Assembly: GCA_900554925.1 (NCBI GenBank) | Contig: USJG01000048.1 | Location: 1-13,721, forward strand | DNA length: 13,721 bases | Source of the DNA: an uncultured Lachnospiraceae bacterium | GTDB lineage: Bacteria; Bacillota; Clostridia; Lachnospirales; Lachnospiraceae | Reading direction: 5' to 3' | Part shown: in pieces, positions 7,347-13,721 of the stretch | Layout of the letters: every line of letters starts with the position of its first letter | Numbering within the stretch: position 1 is the first letter of the stretch | The notes under the pieces: generated by a model | What the model was told of the DNA's origin: nothing | Seen by the model: the letters and a program-made list of their open reading frames with translations, nothing else | Databases searched by the model: none | Made by a program: the position numbers and the translations under genes

Positions 7347-7375
7347 ATAATACTATATTCCTATGCGGATGTCAA
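7347..7375 (-). promoter_or_regulatory. Sigma-A promoter of the riboswitch-CDF transcript
   Basis: On the minus strand, a perfect TTGACA (complement of 7370-7375) and TATTAT (complement of 7347-7352) are separated by 17 bp. Transcription should begin near 7340, about 50 bases before the aptamer and roughly 230 bases before the CDF start codon. Confidence 0.85.
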
Positions 7376-7417
7376 TAGATATATGAATTTGTATGTTGAA
7401 CTGTTGCGTCAAAAGGC

Positions 7418-7446
7418 TTGTAGACAGGTTCTAAATTATGTATAAT
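7418..7446 (+). promoter_or_regulatory. Promoter of pfkA (and probably of dnaX-ybaB-recR)
   Basis: TTGTAG (7418-7423) and TATAAT (7441-7446) are separated by 17 bp. A second TATAAT at 7455-7460 has no good -35 partner. This promoter diverges from the CDF promoter, with about 40 bp between the two -35 boxes. The 7110-7503 gene-free stretch is thus accounted for by the riboswitch leader and two divergent promoters. Confidence 0.65.
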
Positions 7447-7490
7447 AATTAGTATATAATTCGGAAAAAATAAATCTGTTTGAATTGGAT

Positions 7491-7497
7491 AAGGAGG
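7491..7497 (+). promoter_or_regulatory. Ribosome binding site that fixes the pfkA start
   Basis: AAGGAGG lies 6 bases before ATG at 7504. The reading frame stays open upstream to a TTG at 7480, but that longer form would have the ribosome binding site inside the coding sequence. The ATG at 7498 touches the site directly. The 7504 start also gives the family-typical N-terminus (MVKRIGLLTSGGD). Confidence 0.85.
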
Positions 7498-7503
7498 ATG
7501 GGT

Positions 7504-8580
7504 ATGGTGAAGAGAATTGGTTTGTTGACAAGCGGCGGTGACTGTCAGGCTCTTAATGCTGCTATGAGAGGTGTGGTTAAATGCCTTGTAAACAGTAAGG
7601 AAAACGTTGAAATTTACGGATTTATAGACGGCTATAAGGGGTTGATCTACGGTAATTTCAGAATGCTTGGCGGACATGATTTTTCAGGAATACTTACAAA
7701 GGGCGGCACAATTTTAGGCAGTTCACGTACTCCTTTCAAAACCATCAAAGACCCTGATGAAAATGGACTTGATAAGGTTGACGCCATGAAGCAGAATTAT
7801 TATAAGCTGCGTCTGGATTGTCTGGTGATCTTAGGGGGGAACGGAACCCATAAAACAGCTAATCTTTTAAGGGAAGAAGGATTAAATGTGATTACCCTGC
7901 CTAAAACCATCGATAATGATCTGTGGGGAACGGATATGACCTTCGGTTTCCAGAGCGCGGTCAATATTGCAACCGATGCAATTGACTGTATCCACACAAC
8001 AGCAGCGTCTCATGGAAGAGTATTTATTGTAGAAGTAATGGGACATAAAGTTGGCTGGCTTACTTTAAATGCAGGTATGGCAGGAGGTGCTGACATTATT
8101 TTGATTCCGGAAATTCCTTATGACATTAAAAAGGTAGTGGAAAAGATTGAAGAGCGCAACAATAACGGAAGCAGATTTACCATACTGGCAGTGGCAGAGG
8201 GTGCTATTTCCAAGGAAGATGCCAAGTTATCCAAAAAAGAATATAAAGAAAAAATGAAAAACTATAAGTTCCCGTCAGTTTCTTATGAACTGGCTTCTCA
8301 AATCGAGAAAATGACGGGGCACGAGGTAAGGGTTACCGTTCCTGGCCACACCCAGAGAGGAGGAAGCCCCTGCCCTTATGACCGCGTGTTTGCAAGCCGG
8401 TTAGGAGCGGAGGCAGGTGAACTTATCCTGAAAGGGGAATACGGCTTTATGGTGGGATATAGAAACCGTGAAGTGGTAAAGGTACCTTTGGAGGAGGTTG
8501 CCGGCAAATTGAAGATGATCGCCCCGGATGCGTCTATTGTAAAGGAAGCGAAATTACTGGGAATCAGCTTCGGCGATTAA
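7504..8580 (+). CDS. pfkA: 6-phosphofructokinase (mixed-signature clade)
   Basis: The enzyme phosphorylates fructose 6-phosphate to fructose 1,6-bisphosphate in glycolysis, in the cytosol. It has 358 residues, somewhat longer than the 320-residue E. coli/Bacillus type. Conserved blocks are GGD (11-13), GSSRT (72-76), PKTIDND (133-139) with the catalytic Asp at 137, VEVMG (176-180) and PGHTQRGGSP for sugar-phosphate binding. The nucleotide motif, GGDGS in classic ATP enzymes and GGDD in PPi enzymes, reads GGNGT (111-115). The residue before TIDND is Lys134, as in PPi-dependent enzymes, while the Gly at the GGDG/GGDD discriminating position is kept. Phosphate donor (ATP or PPi) is therefore uncertain, with ATP slightly favoured. 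The residue after VEVMG is His, where E. coli has Arg. The 39-base gap to dnaX has no terminator, so cotranscription is likely. Confidence 0.93.
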   Translation: MVKRIGLLTSGGDCQALNAAMRGVVKCLVNSKENVEIYGFIDGYKGLIYGNFRMLGGHDFSGILTKGGTILGSSRTPFKTIKDPDENGLDKVDAMKQNYYKLRLDCLVILGGNGTHKTANLLREEGLNVITLPKTIDNDLWGTDMTFGFQSAVNIATDAIDCIHTTAASHGRVFIVEVMGHKVGWLTLNAGMAGGADIILIPEIPYDIKKVVEKIEERNNNGSRFTILAVAEGAISKEDAKLSKKEYKEKMKNYKFPSVSYELASQIEKMTGHEVRVTVPGHTQRGGSPCPYDRVFASRLGAEAGELILKGEYGFMVGYRNREVVKVPLEEVAGKLKMIAPDASIVKEAKLLGISFGD

Positions 8581-8619
8581 TCAGGGTGCTTTCAGGCATC
8601 ATGGAAGGAAAGAAAAGGT

Positions 8620-10224
8620 ATGTCATATACAGCCCTTTACAGAAAATTCCGTCCTGCAACTTTTGAAGATGTAAAGGGACAGGATCATATTGTTACAACA
8701 TTGAAAAATCAGATAAAAGCAGAGCGTACTTCACACGCGTATCTTTTTTGTGGAACCAGAGGAACTGGCAAGACTACGATTGCCAAGATTTTTGCCAGGG
8801 CAGTTAACTGTGAACATCCGGCAGATGGCAGTCCCTGCGGGGAATGTGCAATCTGCCGGGCAATCGCAGCGGGAGCCAGCATGAATGTGATTGAAATTGA
8901 CGCTGCCTCCAACAACGGCGTGGACAGTATCCGCGAGATAGTAGATGAAGTGACTTATTCTCCCGCAGAGGGAAAGTATAAGGTTTATATTATTGATGAA
9001 GTTCATATGCTCTCTATAGGAGCGTTTAATGCGCTTTTAAAAACGCTGGAGGAACCGCCTTCTTATGTGATTTTTATTCTGGCGACTACTGAAGTGCATA
9101 AAATACCAATTACCATTTTATCCAGATGCCAGAGGTATGATTTCAAGCGGATTACTGTTGATACAATTTCTGACAGGATAAAGGAACTAATGGAACAGGA
9201 ACAGGTGCAGATAGAAGAAAAAGCCATCCGCTACATTGCCAAGATTGCGGATGGTTCTATGCGTGACGCCTTAAGCCTCTTAGACCAGTGCATTGCATTT
9301 CATTTTGGACAGGAACTGACCTATGACAAGGTATTGGATGTGCTGGGAGCAGTAGATACAGAGGTGTTCAGCAGATTGTTAAGAATAGTCCTTGCAGGAG
9401 ATGTGACAGGCGCTGTGTCCTTGCTTGAGGAAATTGTAATGCAGGGCCGGGAACTGACGCAGTTTATAACAGATTTTACCTGGTATCTCAGGAATTTACT
9501 TCTTGTCAAAACAGCAGATGGGATTGAAGATGTGATCGACGTCTCAACAGAAAATCTTGCCAGATTAAAAGAAGAAGCACAGATGGCAGAAAATGATGTG
9601 ATCATGCGGTATATCAGGGTAATGTCAGAACTGTCAGCGCAGATCCGTTATGCTTCCCAGAAGAGGATATTAGTGGAAATAGCGTTGATTAAACTGTGCA
9701 GGCCCAGTATGGAAACGGATACTCATTCATTGGCTGACCGTATCAGACAGCTTGAAGAAAAAATAGAAAATGGTATTCCCATGGCAGCAGCTCATACTGT
9801 GAGAGCGAGGACCTGCGCAGCAGATTTGCCGTCTTCTCAACAAGTATCTTTGGCAGAACTGCCAGAAGCGATTCCGGAGGATGTGAAAGAATTAGTTGGG
9901 AAATGGTCGGCAATCGTAGGAGAGGCAGCCATGCCTATGAAAGCATATTTAAAGACAGCCTATCCAAGCCTTGCAGGGGATGGAAGCCTTCTTGTGGTGG
10001 TTCAGGAGGGACTTCCCTCAGATTATTTTAAAGAGGCTTCCCATAAAGAGGAACTGGAACGCATGATCGCTGATTTTACCGGGAAACAAATGAAGGTTAC
10101 GATACAAAGTTCCCAGCAGGGAAGGAACCCTGAGGAGCTTTTCCCTGATCTGACCAGATTAGTGAGTCAGGCGATTAATATGGAAGTAGAAGAAATTGAG
10201 GAAGAAGCTGAAGATATATATTAA
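8620..10224 (+). CDS. dnaX: DNA polymerase III subunits gamma/tau
   Basis: This is the clamp-loader ATPase that loads the beta sliding clamp during chromosome replication. At 534 residues it is shorter than E. coli tau (643) and similar to other Firmicutes. Visible features in order are MSYTALYRKFRP at the N-terminus, Walker A GTRGTGKTT (45-53), a zinc module with Cys64, Cys73, Cys76 and Cys79, Walker B/DEAH-like IDEVHML (125-131), and the sensor/arginine-finger SRC (168-170). The clamp-loader collar follows to about residue 365. A predicted coiled stretch (LADRIRQLEEKIENG) begins the tau-specific tail. No programmed frameshift heptamer is evident, so probably only the long form is made. It heads the conserved dnaX-ybaB-recR group. 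Confidence 0.97.
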   Translation: MSYTALYRKFRPATFEDVKGQDHIVTTLKNQIKAERTSHAYLFCGTRGTGKTTIAKIFARAVNCEHPADGSPCGECAICRAIAAGASMNVIEIDAASNNGVDSIREIVDEVTYSPAEGKYKVYIIDEVHMLSIGAFNALLKTLEEPPSYVIFILATTEVHKIPITILSRCQRYDFKRITVDTISDRIKELMEQEQVQIEEKAIRYIAKIADGSMRDALSLLDQCIAFHFGQELTYDKVLDVLGAVDTEVFSRLLRIVLAGDVTGAVSLLEEIVMQGRELTQFITDFTWYLRNLLLVKTADGIEDVIDVSTENLARLKEEAQMAENDVIMRYIRVMSELSAQIRYASQKRILVEIALIKLCRPSMETDTHSLADRIRQLEEKIENGIPMAAAHTVRARTCAADLPSSQQVSLAELPEAIPEDVKELVGKWSAIVGEAAMPMKAYLKTAYPSLAGDGSLLVVVQEGLPSDYFKEASHKEELERMIADFTGKQMKVTIQSSQQGRNPEELFPDLTRLVSQAINMEVEEIEEEAEDIY

Positions 10225-10257
10225 ATGGTATATTTGGAGGTTTTCCTTAATTTGCAG

Positions 10258-10287
10258 TTGAAAATATAGTGTGGTTAATAGTAAAAT
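10258..10287 (+). promoter_or_regulatory. Candidate internal promoter for ybaB-recR
   Basis: TTGAAA (10258-10263) and TAAAAT (10282-10287), each one mismatch from consensus, are separated by 18 bp. They lie in the 95-base dnaX-ybaB gap, which is unusually wide for this operon and AT-rich. Confidence 0.4.
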
Positions 10288-10319
10288 ACAAGTTAAATTA
10301 AGAAGGGATGGATATTAAA

Positions 10320-10670
10320 ATGGCAAAACGCGGAGGATTTCCGGGAGGTATGCCCGGCAATATGAATAATCTGATGAAGCAGGCACAGAGAATGCAGCGT
10401 CAGATGGAGGAAAGTCAGAAGGAACTGGAAGTAAAGGAGTTTACTGCAAAGGCAGGCGGCGGTGCAGTGGAGGTAACTGTAACCGGGAAGAAAGAAGTTA
10501 CAAAAGTAAAATTATCAGAAGAGGTAATTGATCCCGATGATATTGAAATGCTGGAGGATCTGATAATGGCGGCGGCCAATGAAGCTCTCCGTATGGCAGA
10601 GGAAGCAAATGCGGAGGTTATGAATAAGATGACAGGTGGACTTGGTCTGGGAGGAGGCCTTCCTTTCTAA
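10320..10670 (+). CDS. ybaB: YbaB/EbfC family nucleoid-associated protein
   Basis: This is a small DNA-binding protein that dimerises and coats or organises the nucleoid. Family members are almost always found between dnaX and recR, as here. With the chosen start it has 116 residues; the Bacillus relative is about 107. A Gly/Met-rich N-terminus (GGFPGGMPGNMNN) precedes the core: helix LMKQAQRMQRQMEE, then strands KEFTAKAGGGAVEVTVTGKKEVTKVKLS, then the acidic helix beginning DPDDIEMLEDLI. It ends with a Gly-rich tail. An upstream in-frame ATG at 10308 touches the AAGGG site directly, so the ATG at 10320 (MAKRGGF) is preferred. Neither spacing is ideal, so four extra residues remain possible. 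The stop overlaps recR by one base (TAATG). Confidence 0.95.
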   Translation: MAKRGGFPGGMPGNMNNLMKQAQRMQRQMEESQKELEVKEFTAKAGGGAVEVTVTGKKEVTKVKLSEEVIDPDDIEMLEDLIMAAANEALRMAEEANAEVMNKMTGGLGLGGGLPF

Positions 10671-11266
10671 TGGATCTGTACAGCGGACATATCAATAAGT
10701 TAATAGATGAGTTGTCCGGATTGCCGGGAATCGGTTCTAAGTCAGCGCAAAGGCTGGCTTTTCACTTGATTAATATGCCGAAGGATAAGGTGAACAGACT
10801 TGCCCGGACGATGATGGAGGCCAGGGAAAATGTTCGTTATTGCAGGGAATGTTATACTTTAACCGATGACGAAATTTGTCCCGTGTGTGCCAATGCAAAG
10901 CGCGATCACAGCACGATCATGGTAGTTGAAAACACAAGAGATCTGGCAGCCTATGAAAAGACTGGGAAATACGAAGGCGTTTATCATGTACTTCACGGGG
11001 CAATTTCTCCCATGCTTGGGATCGGACCGGGAGATATCCGGTTAAAAGAGTTGATCACGCGCCTGCAGGGAAATGTGTCCGAGGTGATCATAGCTACTAA
11101 TTCAAGCTTAGAAGGCGAGACTACTGCCATGTATATCAGTAAGCTGATTAAGCCTACAGGTATCAAAGTAACCAGAATAGCCAGCGGCGTACCTGTGGGA
11201 GGGGATCTGGAATATATAGACGAGGTGACTCTTTTACGTGCGCTGGAAGGCAGAGTGGAAATATAG
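10670..11266 (+). CDS. recR: Recombination mediator protein RecR
   Basis: RecR works with RecO and RecF to load RecA at single-strand gaps during repair. At 198 residues it has the standard length. The N-terminal helix-hairpin-helix (LSGLPGIGSKSAQRLAFHL, 15-33) is followed by a four-cysteine zinc finger (Cys58, Cys61, Cys70, Cys73). The Toprim domain begins at STIMVVE (81-87) and includes GIGPGDIRL (107-115). A C-terminal ATNSSLEGETTAMYI segment and VPVGGDLEYIDEVTL complete the family pattern. Translation is coupled to ybaB (TAATG overlap). A strong terminator follows, ending the replication/repair operon. Confidence 0.98.
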   Translation: MDLYSGHINKLIDELSGLPGIGSKSAQRLAFHLINMPKDKVNRLARTMMEARENVRYCRECYTLTDDEICPVCANAKRDHSTIMVVENTRDLAAYEKTGKYEGVYHVLHGAISPMLGIGPGDIRLKELITRLQGNVSEVIIATNSSLEGETTAMYISKLIKPTGIKVTRIASGVPVGGDLEYIDEVTLLRALEGRVEI

Positions 11267-11274
11267 TTATCAAT

Positions 11275-11304
11275 AAAAGATATGAGAATATCTCATATCT
11301 TTTT
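11275..11304 (+). terminator. Intrinsic terminator after recR
   Basis: AAAAGATATGAGA (11275-11287) and TCTCATATCTTTT (11291-11303) form a perfect 13-bp stem with an ATA loop. A run of five T (11300-11304) overlaps the right arm. The stem is AT-rich but long. The matching A-run on the left arm could allow minus-strand termination too. Confidence 0.85.
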
Positions 11305-11421
11305 GTATAAAATGTAAAGGGATGTCCCTCTTTGACGATGCATTACAACTCAATTCATTGCTCCGATATGCTAAACTGAAAGCAGATGTACAAGCAGGTG
11401 TCATGGAATGGGGGAATGAAA

Positions 11422-11997
11422 ATGCAGCTGCCGGCAATGGTAAGACTTGTAGGAAAAATAAGTGGGGAAGACCGCGTTTATGTGGAGGATTATGTTTATA
11501 CTTATTTGCATGAACTAAAATCAGAGGATGAGAGATTTCCCATACGGGTAGCCCTTTATGGACATATTTTTCAGAATGAGAGCAGAAAATTTTTTATGGT
11601 ATATGGTGCCGCCAGCGTGATTGATGAACTGGCAAACGGAAGAGATGAAGAGCAGGTCAGAAAAGAATTTTTTGAAGAATATGAGCTGATCGGTTACGTT
11701 AATATATATGGAAGCAAACAGGAATGGCCAGGGAAAAAGAATGGCTATTATATTTTTTATGAAACAAATGAGCCTATGCAGAATTACCTGCTTTCCTGCT
11801 TTGCGAGGAAAAAGAAGAATCCGGCCCCTAAAGAAAAACCCTCTTTTTCTTTAGGAGAGGCAATCAGGAAGCTATTCTATGGGGCATGTATTATTATACT
11901 AACAATAGCGGTAACTACGATTAATGACTACGATAAAATGTATGAATTTATGGAAACAGCGGACAGGGCAGTGACATTAACAGAGGCAGGGAAATAG
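11422..11997 (+). CDS. Tail-anchored membrane protein of unknown function, possible degenerate MPN/JAB-like fold
   Basis: I do not recognise a named family with certainty. From the chosen start the protein has 191 residues. That start is an ATG 7 bases after GGGGG (11410-11414); in-frame ATGs at 11386 and 11416 are alternatives. There is no signal peptide. A globular domain (about 1-130) alternates strands and helices: VRLVGKISGEDRVYVEDYV, then RVALYGHI (42-49), then KFFMVYGAASV, a charged helix, and YELIGYVNIYG (87-97). The order resembles MPN/JAB domains, but the JAMM metal motif (HxH..S..D) is absent. A Lys/Pro linker leads to one membrane helix (151-167) with a short tail, predicting a cytoplasmic domain. 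It sits 40 bases before the DUF5711 gene, so shared function at the membrane is inferred. Confidence 0.75.
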   Translation: MQLPAMVRLVGKISGEDRVYVEDYVYTYLHELKSEDERFPIRVALYGHIFQNESRKFFMVYGAASVIDELANGRDEEQVRKEFFEEYELIGYVNIYGSKQEWPGKKNGYYIFYETNEPMQNYLLSCFARKKKNPAPKEKPSFSLGEAIRKLFYGACIIILTIAVTTINDYDKMYEFMETADRAVTLTEAGK

Positions 11998-12036
11998 AAA
12001 TACCGTTTGTGGTACGAAAGACTTGGAGATGAGCGT

Positions 12037-13248
12037 ATGTCAAAAGTGCGGGATTATTTAAAGGAAAAAGAAAAACGGCAAGGTACAATAAAAAGTGTTG
12101 ATTATAAAGAAAAAATCCGTAGTCATAAGCTGACAATCTTTTACAGAACGACACTTGGCATATTGCTGATAGCAGCCATCGCTGTTTTTTTGATCATACA
12201 ATGGAAAAATAAAGTTTTTACAGAAAGCGTGGTTACCAGTTCAAACCCTGTAACTATCGTGCAGGGGGCCGATGTTAAGAATCTGGATGGAAATGTTCTT
12301 TTATATAGTAAAGACGGAGCCAGCTGTGTAGATTCTAAAGGAAATGTGGTATGGAACAGAACCTATGAAATGCAGACACCAATGATTTCGGTTTGCGGTC
12401 AGGCAGTGGCAATCGGGGACTATAATGGACGGGCTATTTATGTGATGAATAAGAGCGGCATAAGGGGAACAGTCAATACCAATCTTCCTATCAGAACATT
12501 TTGCGTTTCCGAAAATTGTGTGGTTGCAGCAGTGCTTGACGATGCTGATGTGACCAGAATATATGTGTATAACGCAAATGAAGATACGGAAACTCCCATT
12601 GTTCAATCGCAGGCCACCATGGAAAAGAGCGGATATCCGGTAAGTATTTCCCTTACGCCCAACGGAAAACTCCTGGCTGTTTCTTACCTGCACGTGGACA
12701 GCGGAAATATGAAATCCTCTGTGGCCTTTTATAATTTTGGTGAAGTTGGAAAAAATGAAGCTGATAATTATGTCAGCGGTTATGATTATACAGATATAAT
12801 AGTTCCTTATGTACAATTTATGGATAACGATTCTGCGTTTGCAGTTTCCGATGATAGAATTGTATTTTTCTCCGGAGAGGAGAGACCTACCAATATTGCA
12901 TCCAACCTGTTGGAGGAAGAGGTGCAGAGTGTTTATTACAACGAAAATTATGTAGGGTTAGTTTTTATAAATCAGAGCGGCGAGTCAGCTTATCGCCTGG
13001 AAGTTTATAACGCTTCCGGCAGCAAGGTACATTCTCAGCTTTTTGACATAGAATATACAGATATTATTTTTAATAAGGATCAGATTATTATATATAATAA
13101 TCTTGACTGCCAGATATGCAATATGAAGGGTGTGGATAAATTTACAGGGGAATTTGACAAAAGCACTTCTCTGGTAATCCCTACTTCTTCCATTTATAAA
13201 TATATTACTGTGACTACAGATTCAATAGACGCCATTGAGATGAAATAG
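12037..13248 (+). CDS. DUF5711 family membrane-anchored beta-propeller-like protein
   Basis: The protein has 403 residues from the ATG at 12037, chosen because GGAG (12025-12028) lies 8 bases upstream. The frame extends to a TTG at 12007, which has no good ribosome binding site. A basic cytoplasmic segment (1-35) precedes one membrane helix (38-56, ending IIQW), with no cleavage site. The remaining 340 or so residues should face outward. They contain repeated beta-sheet blades with turns such as NLDGNVLLYSKDGASCVD, DSKGNVVWNRTYEM, TPNGKLLAVSYLH and ASGSKVHSQLFDIEY, which are PQQ/WD40-like propeller spacings. No enzyme motif is visible. I assign DUF5711 from memory of the layout and the recR-CvpA neighbourhood. 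The function is unknown; an envelope sensor or scaffold is possible. Confidence 0.82.
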   Translation: MSKVRDYLKEKEKRQGTIKSVDYKEKIRSHKLTIFYRTTLGILLIAAIAVFLIIQWKNKVFTESVVTSSNPVTIVQGADVKNLDGNVLLYSKDGASCVDSKGNVVWNRTYEMQTPMISVCGQAVAIGDYNGRAIYVMNKSGIRGTVNTNLPIRTFCVSENCVVAAVLDDADVTRIYVYNANEDTETPIVQSQATMEKSGYPVSISLTPNGKLLAVSYLHVDSGNMKSSVAFYNFGEVGKNEADNYVSGYDYTDIIVPYVQFMDNDSAFAVSDDRIVFFSGEERPTNIASNLLEEEVQSVYYNENYVGLVFINQSGESAYRLEVYNASGSKVHSQLFDIEYTDIIFNKDQIIIYNNLDCQICNMKGVDKFTGEFDKSTSLVIPTSSIYKYITVTTDSIDAIEMK

Positions 13249-13261
13249 CAGGAAGGTACAA

Positions 13262-13651
13262 ATGTATTACGTTGCACTTATAATAATAGCAATTATTTTC
13301 ATATGGAGAATAGCCGCAGGCTTTCGCAGGGGAATGGTACAGGAGATTATTTCCTTAATTGCCATGGGTGTTGCAGGGGTTTGTGTCGTTCTTGTTTTGG
13401 GAGCAGTAGGAAGTTACCTGAATCGGGAAATTGGAAAAACAATTCAGATGATCGTTGTTCTCATCATAGTGTGCCTGGTATATCGCCTGGTGCATATCCT
13501 GTTTACTTCCCTGGAGCTGATTTCAAAACTGCCGATCATTAAAGGATTGGATAAATTGCTGGGAGCAGTTGTGGGATTGGCAGAGGCCGGTTTGATAGTG
13601 GGATTTCTGGTATATTTTTTGAAAAATTGGGGACTCTCTATTCTGGTCTGA
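13262..13651 (+). CDS. CvpA family membrane protein (short form)
   Basis: The protein has 129 residues with four predicted membrane helices (about 2-19, 27-50, 60-80 and 100-123). Family marks are GFRRGMVQEIISLIAM (20-35), the typical first loop and helix of CvpA, and the IIKGLDKLLGAVVGLAEAG segment (92-110) before the last helix. The family is named for colicin V production in E. coli and is linked to envelope homeostasis; the mechanism is unknown. It is shorter than the usual 160-180 residues and ends just after helix 4. AGGAAGG (13250-13256) lies 5 bases upstream and the DUF5711 stop is only 13 bases away, so the two are cotranscribed. Confidence 0.85.
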   Translation: MYYVALIIIAIIFIWRIAAGFRRGMVQEIISLIAMGVAGVCVVLVLGAVGSYLNREIGKTIQMIVVLIIVCLVYRLVHILFTSLELISKLPIIKGLDKLLGAVVGLAEAGLIVGFLVYFLKNWGLSILV

Positions 13652-13690
13652 TTGAGATAAAAAAATTTTTAATAAATTTTTAAAATCGTG

Positions 13691-13719
13691 TTGACAATAA
13701 TTGGGACTTCTGATATTAT
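13691..13719 (+). promoter_or_regulatory. Consensus sigma-A promoter at the window end
   Basis: A perfect TTGACA (13691-13696) and TATTAT (13714-13719) are separated by 17 bp. A/T tracts (13668-13685) directly upstream resemble an UP element. It should drive a gene beyond the window. I see no GC-containing terminator between the CvpA stop and this promoter. Confidence 0.8.
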
Positions 13720-13721
13720 AT

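Noticed and set aside
7480..7503. Upstream TTG start giving eight extra residues on phosphofructokinase
   Set aside because: The AAGGAGG ribosome binding site would lie inside the coding sequence. ATG at 7504 has proper spacing and a family-typical N-terminus.
8581..8619. Search for the small SRP RNA gene or a terminator between pfkA and dnaX
   Set aside because: The gap is only 39 bases. It holds a 5-bp GGTGC/GCATC stem without a T-tract, too small for the RNA and not a terminator.
9751..9766. A6 run in dnaX followed by an out-of-frame TAG (GAA GAA AAA A TAG), possible source of a short gamma form near residue 381
   Set aside because: There is no canonical X XXY YYZ slippery heptamer in the reading frame and a run of six A is short for transcriptional slippage. 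I saw no clear stimulatory hairpin or Shine-Dalgarno element.
12007..12036. Upstream TTG start adding ten residues to the DUF5711 protein
   Set aside because: It has no ribosome binding site, whereas the ATG at 12037 has GGAG at 8-base spacing.
1..13721. CRISPR arrays, insertion sequences, toxin-antitoxin pairs or defence genes
   Set aside because: I found no direct repeat arrays, transposase or integrase motifs, or recognisable toxin or defence domains on either strand.

Overview
The window looks like a chromosomal segment of a Clostridia-class Firmicute, most likely a Lachnospiraceae member. The reasons are strong AAGGAGG-type ribosome binding sites, sigma-A promoters with TTGACA/TATAAT boxes, the Firmicutes order dnaX-ybaB-recR, a NiCo riboswitch ahead of a cation efflux gene, and a DUF5711/CvpA pair next to recR. 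I see no phage, transposon, CRISPR array or plasmid genes. Family assignments come from reading motifs by eye, without any database search.

Region 1 (1-4041, + strand) is an ABC importer operon of the carbohydrate/glycerol-phosphate (CUT1) type: ATPase (5' end cut by the window), two permeases and a solute-binding lipoprotein. Three of the four genes are joined by ATGA overlaps or a short gap. The binding protein is unusual because it has both an N-terminal lipobox and a C-terminal membrane helix. Region 2 (4042-5939, + strand) holds a secreted lipoprotein that reads as two OB-like domains, with its own promoter and a strong terminator, and then a YitT-family membrane protein with its own extended -10 promoter.

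Region 3 (5940-7375, mainly - strand) holds tRNA-Ser(CGA), whose terminator is shared with the convergent yitT gene, and a cation diffusion facilitator (CDF) gene. The roughly 230-nt CDF leader contains a clearly recognisable NiCo (czcD-type) riboswitch overlapped by an intrinsic terminator. This suggests that Ni2+/Co2+ (or another transition metal) switches on its own efflux pump by antitermination. A divergent promoter then drives region 4.

Region 4 (7418-11304, + strand) is pfkA-dnaX-ybaB-recR: a phosphofructokinase with a non-standard nucleotide-site signature, the DNA polymerase III gamma/tau subunit, a YbaB/EbfC nucleoid protein and the RecR recombination protein, closed by a hairpin terminator. 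Region 5 (11305-13651, + strand) is a three-gene set: a tail-anchored protein of unknown function that may have a degenerate MPN/JAB-like fold, a DUF5711 membrane-anchored beta-propeller protein, and a short CvpA-family membrane protein. The window ends in a consensus promoter for a gene outside it.

The best candidates for new biology are the region 5 membrane trio, the doubly anchored binding protein and the tandem-OB lipoprotein. The riboswitch is the clearest regulatory element, but its class is already known.
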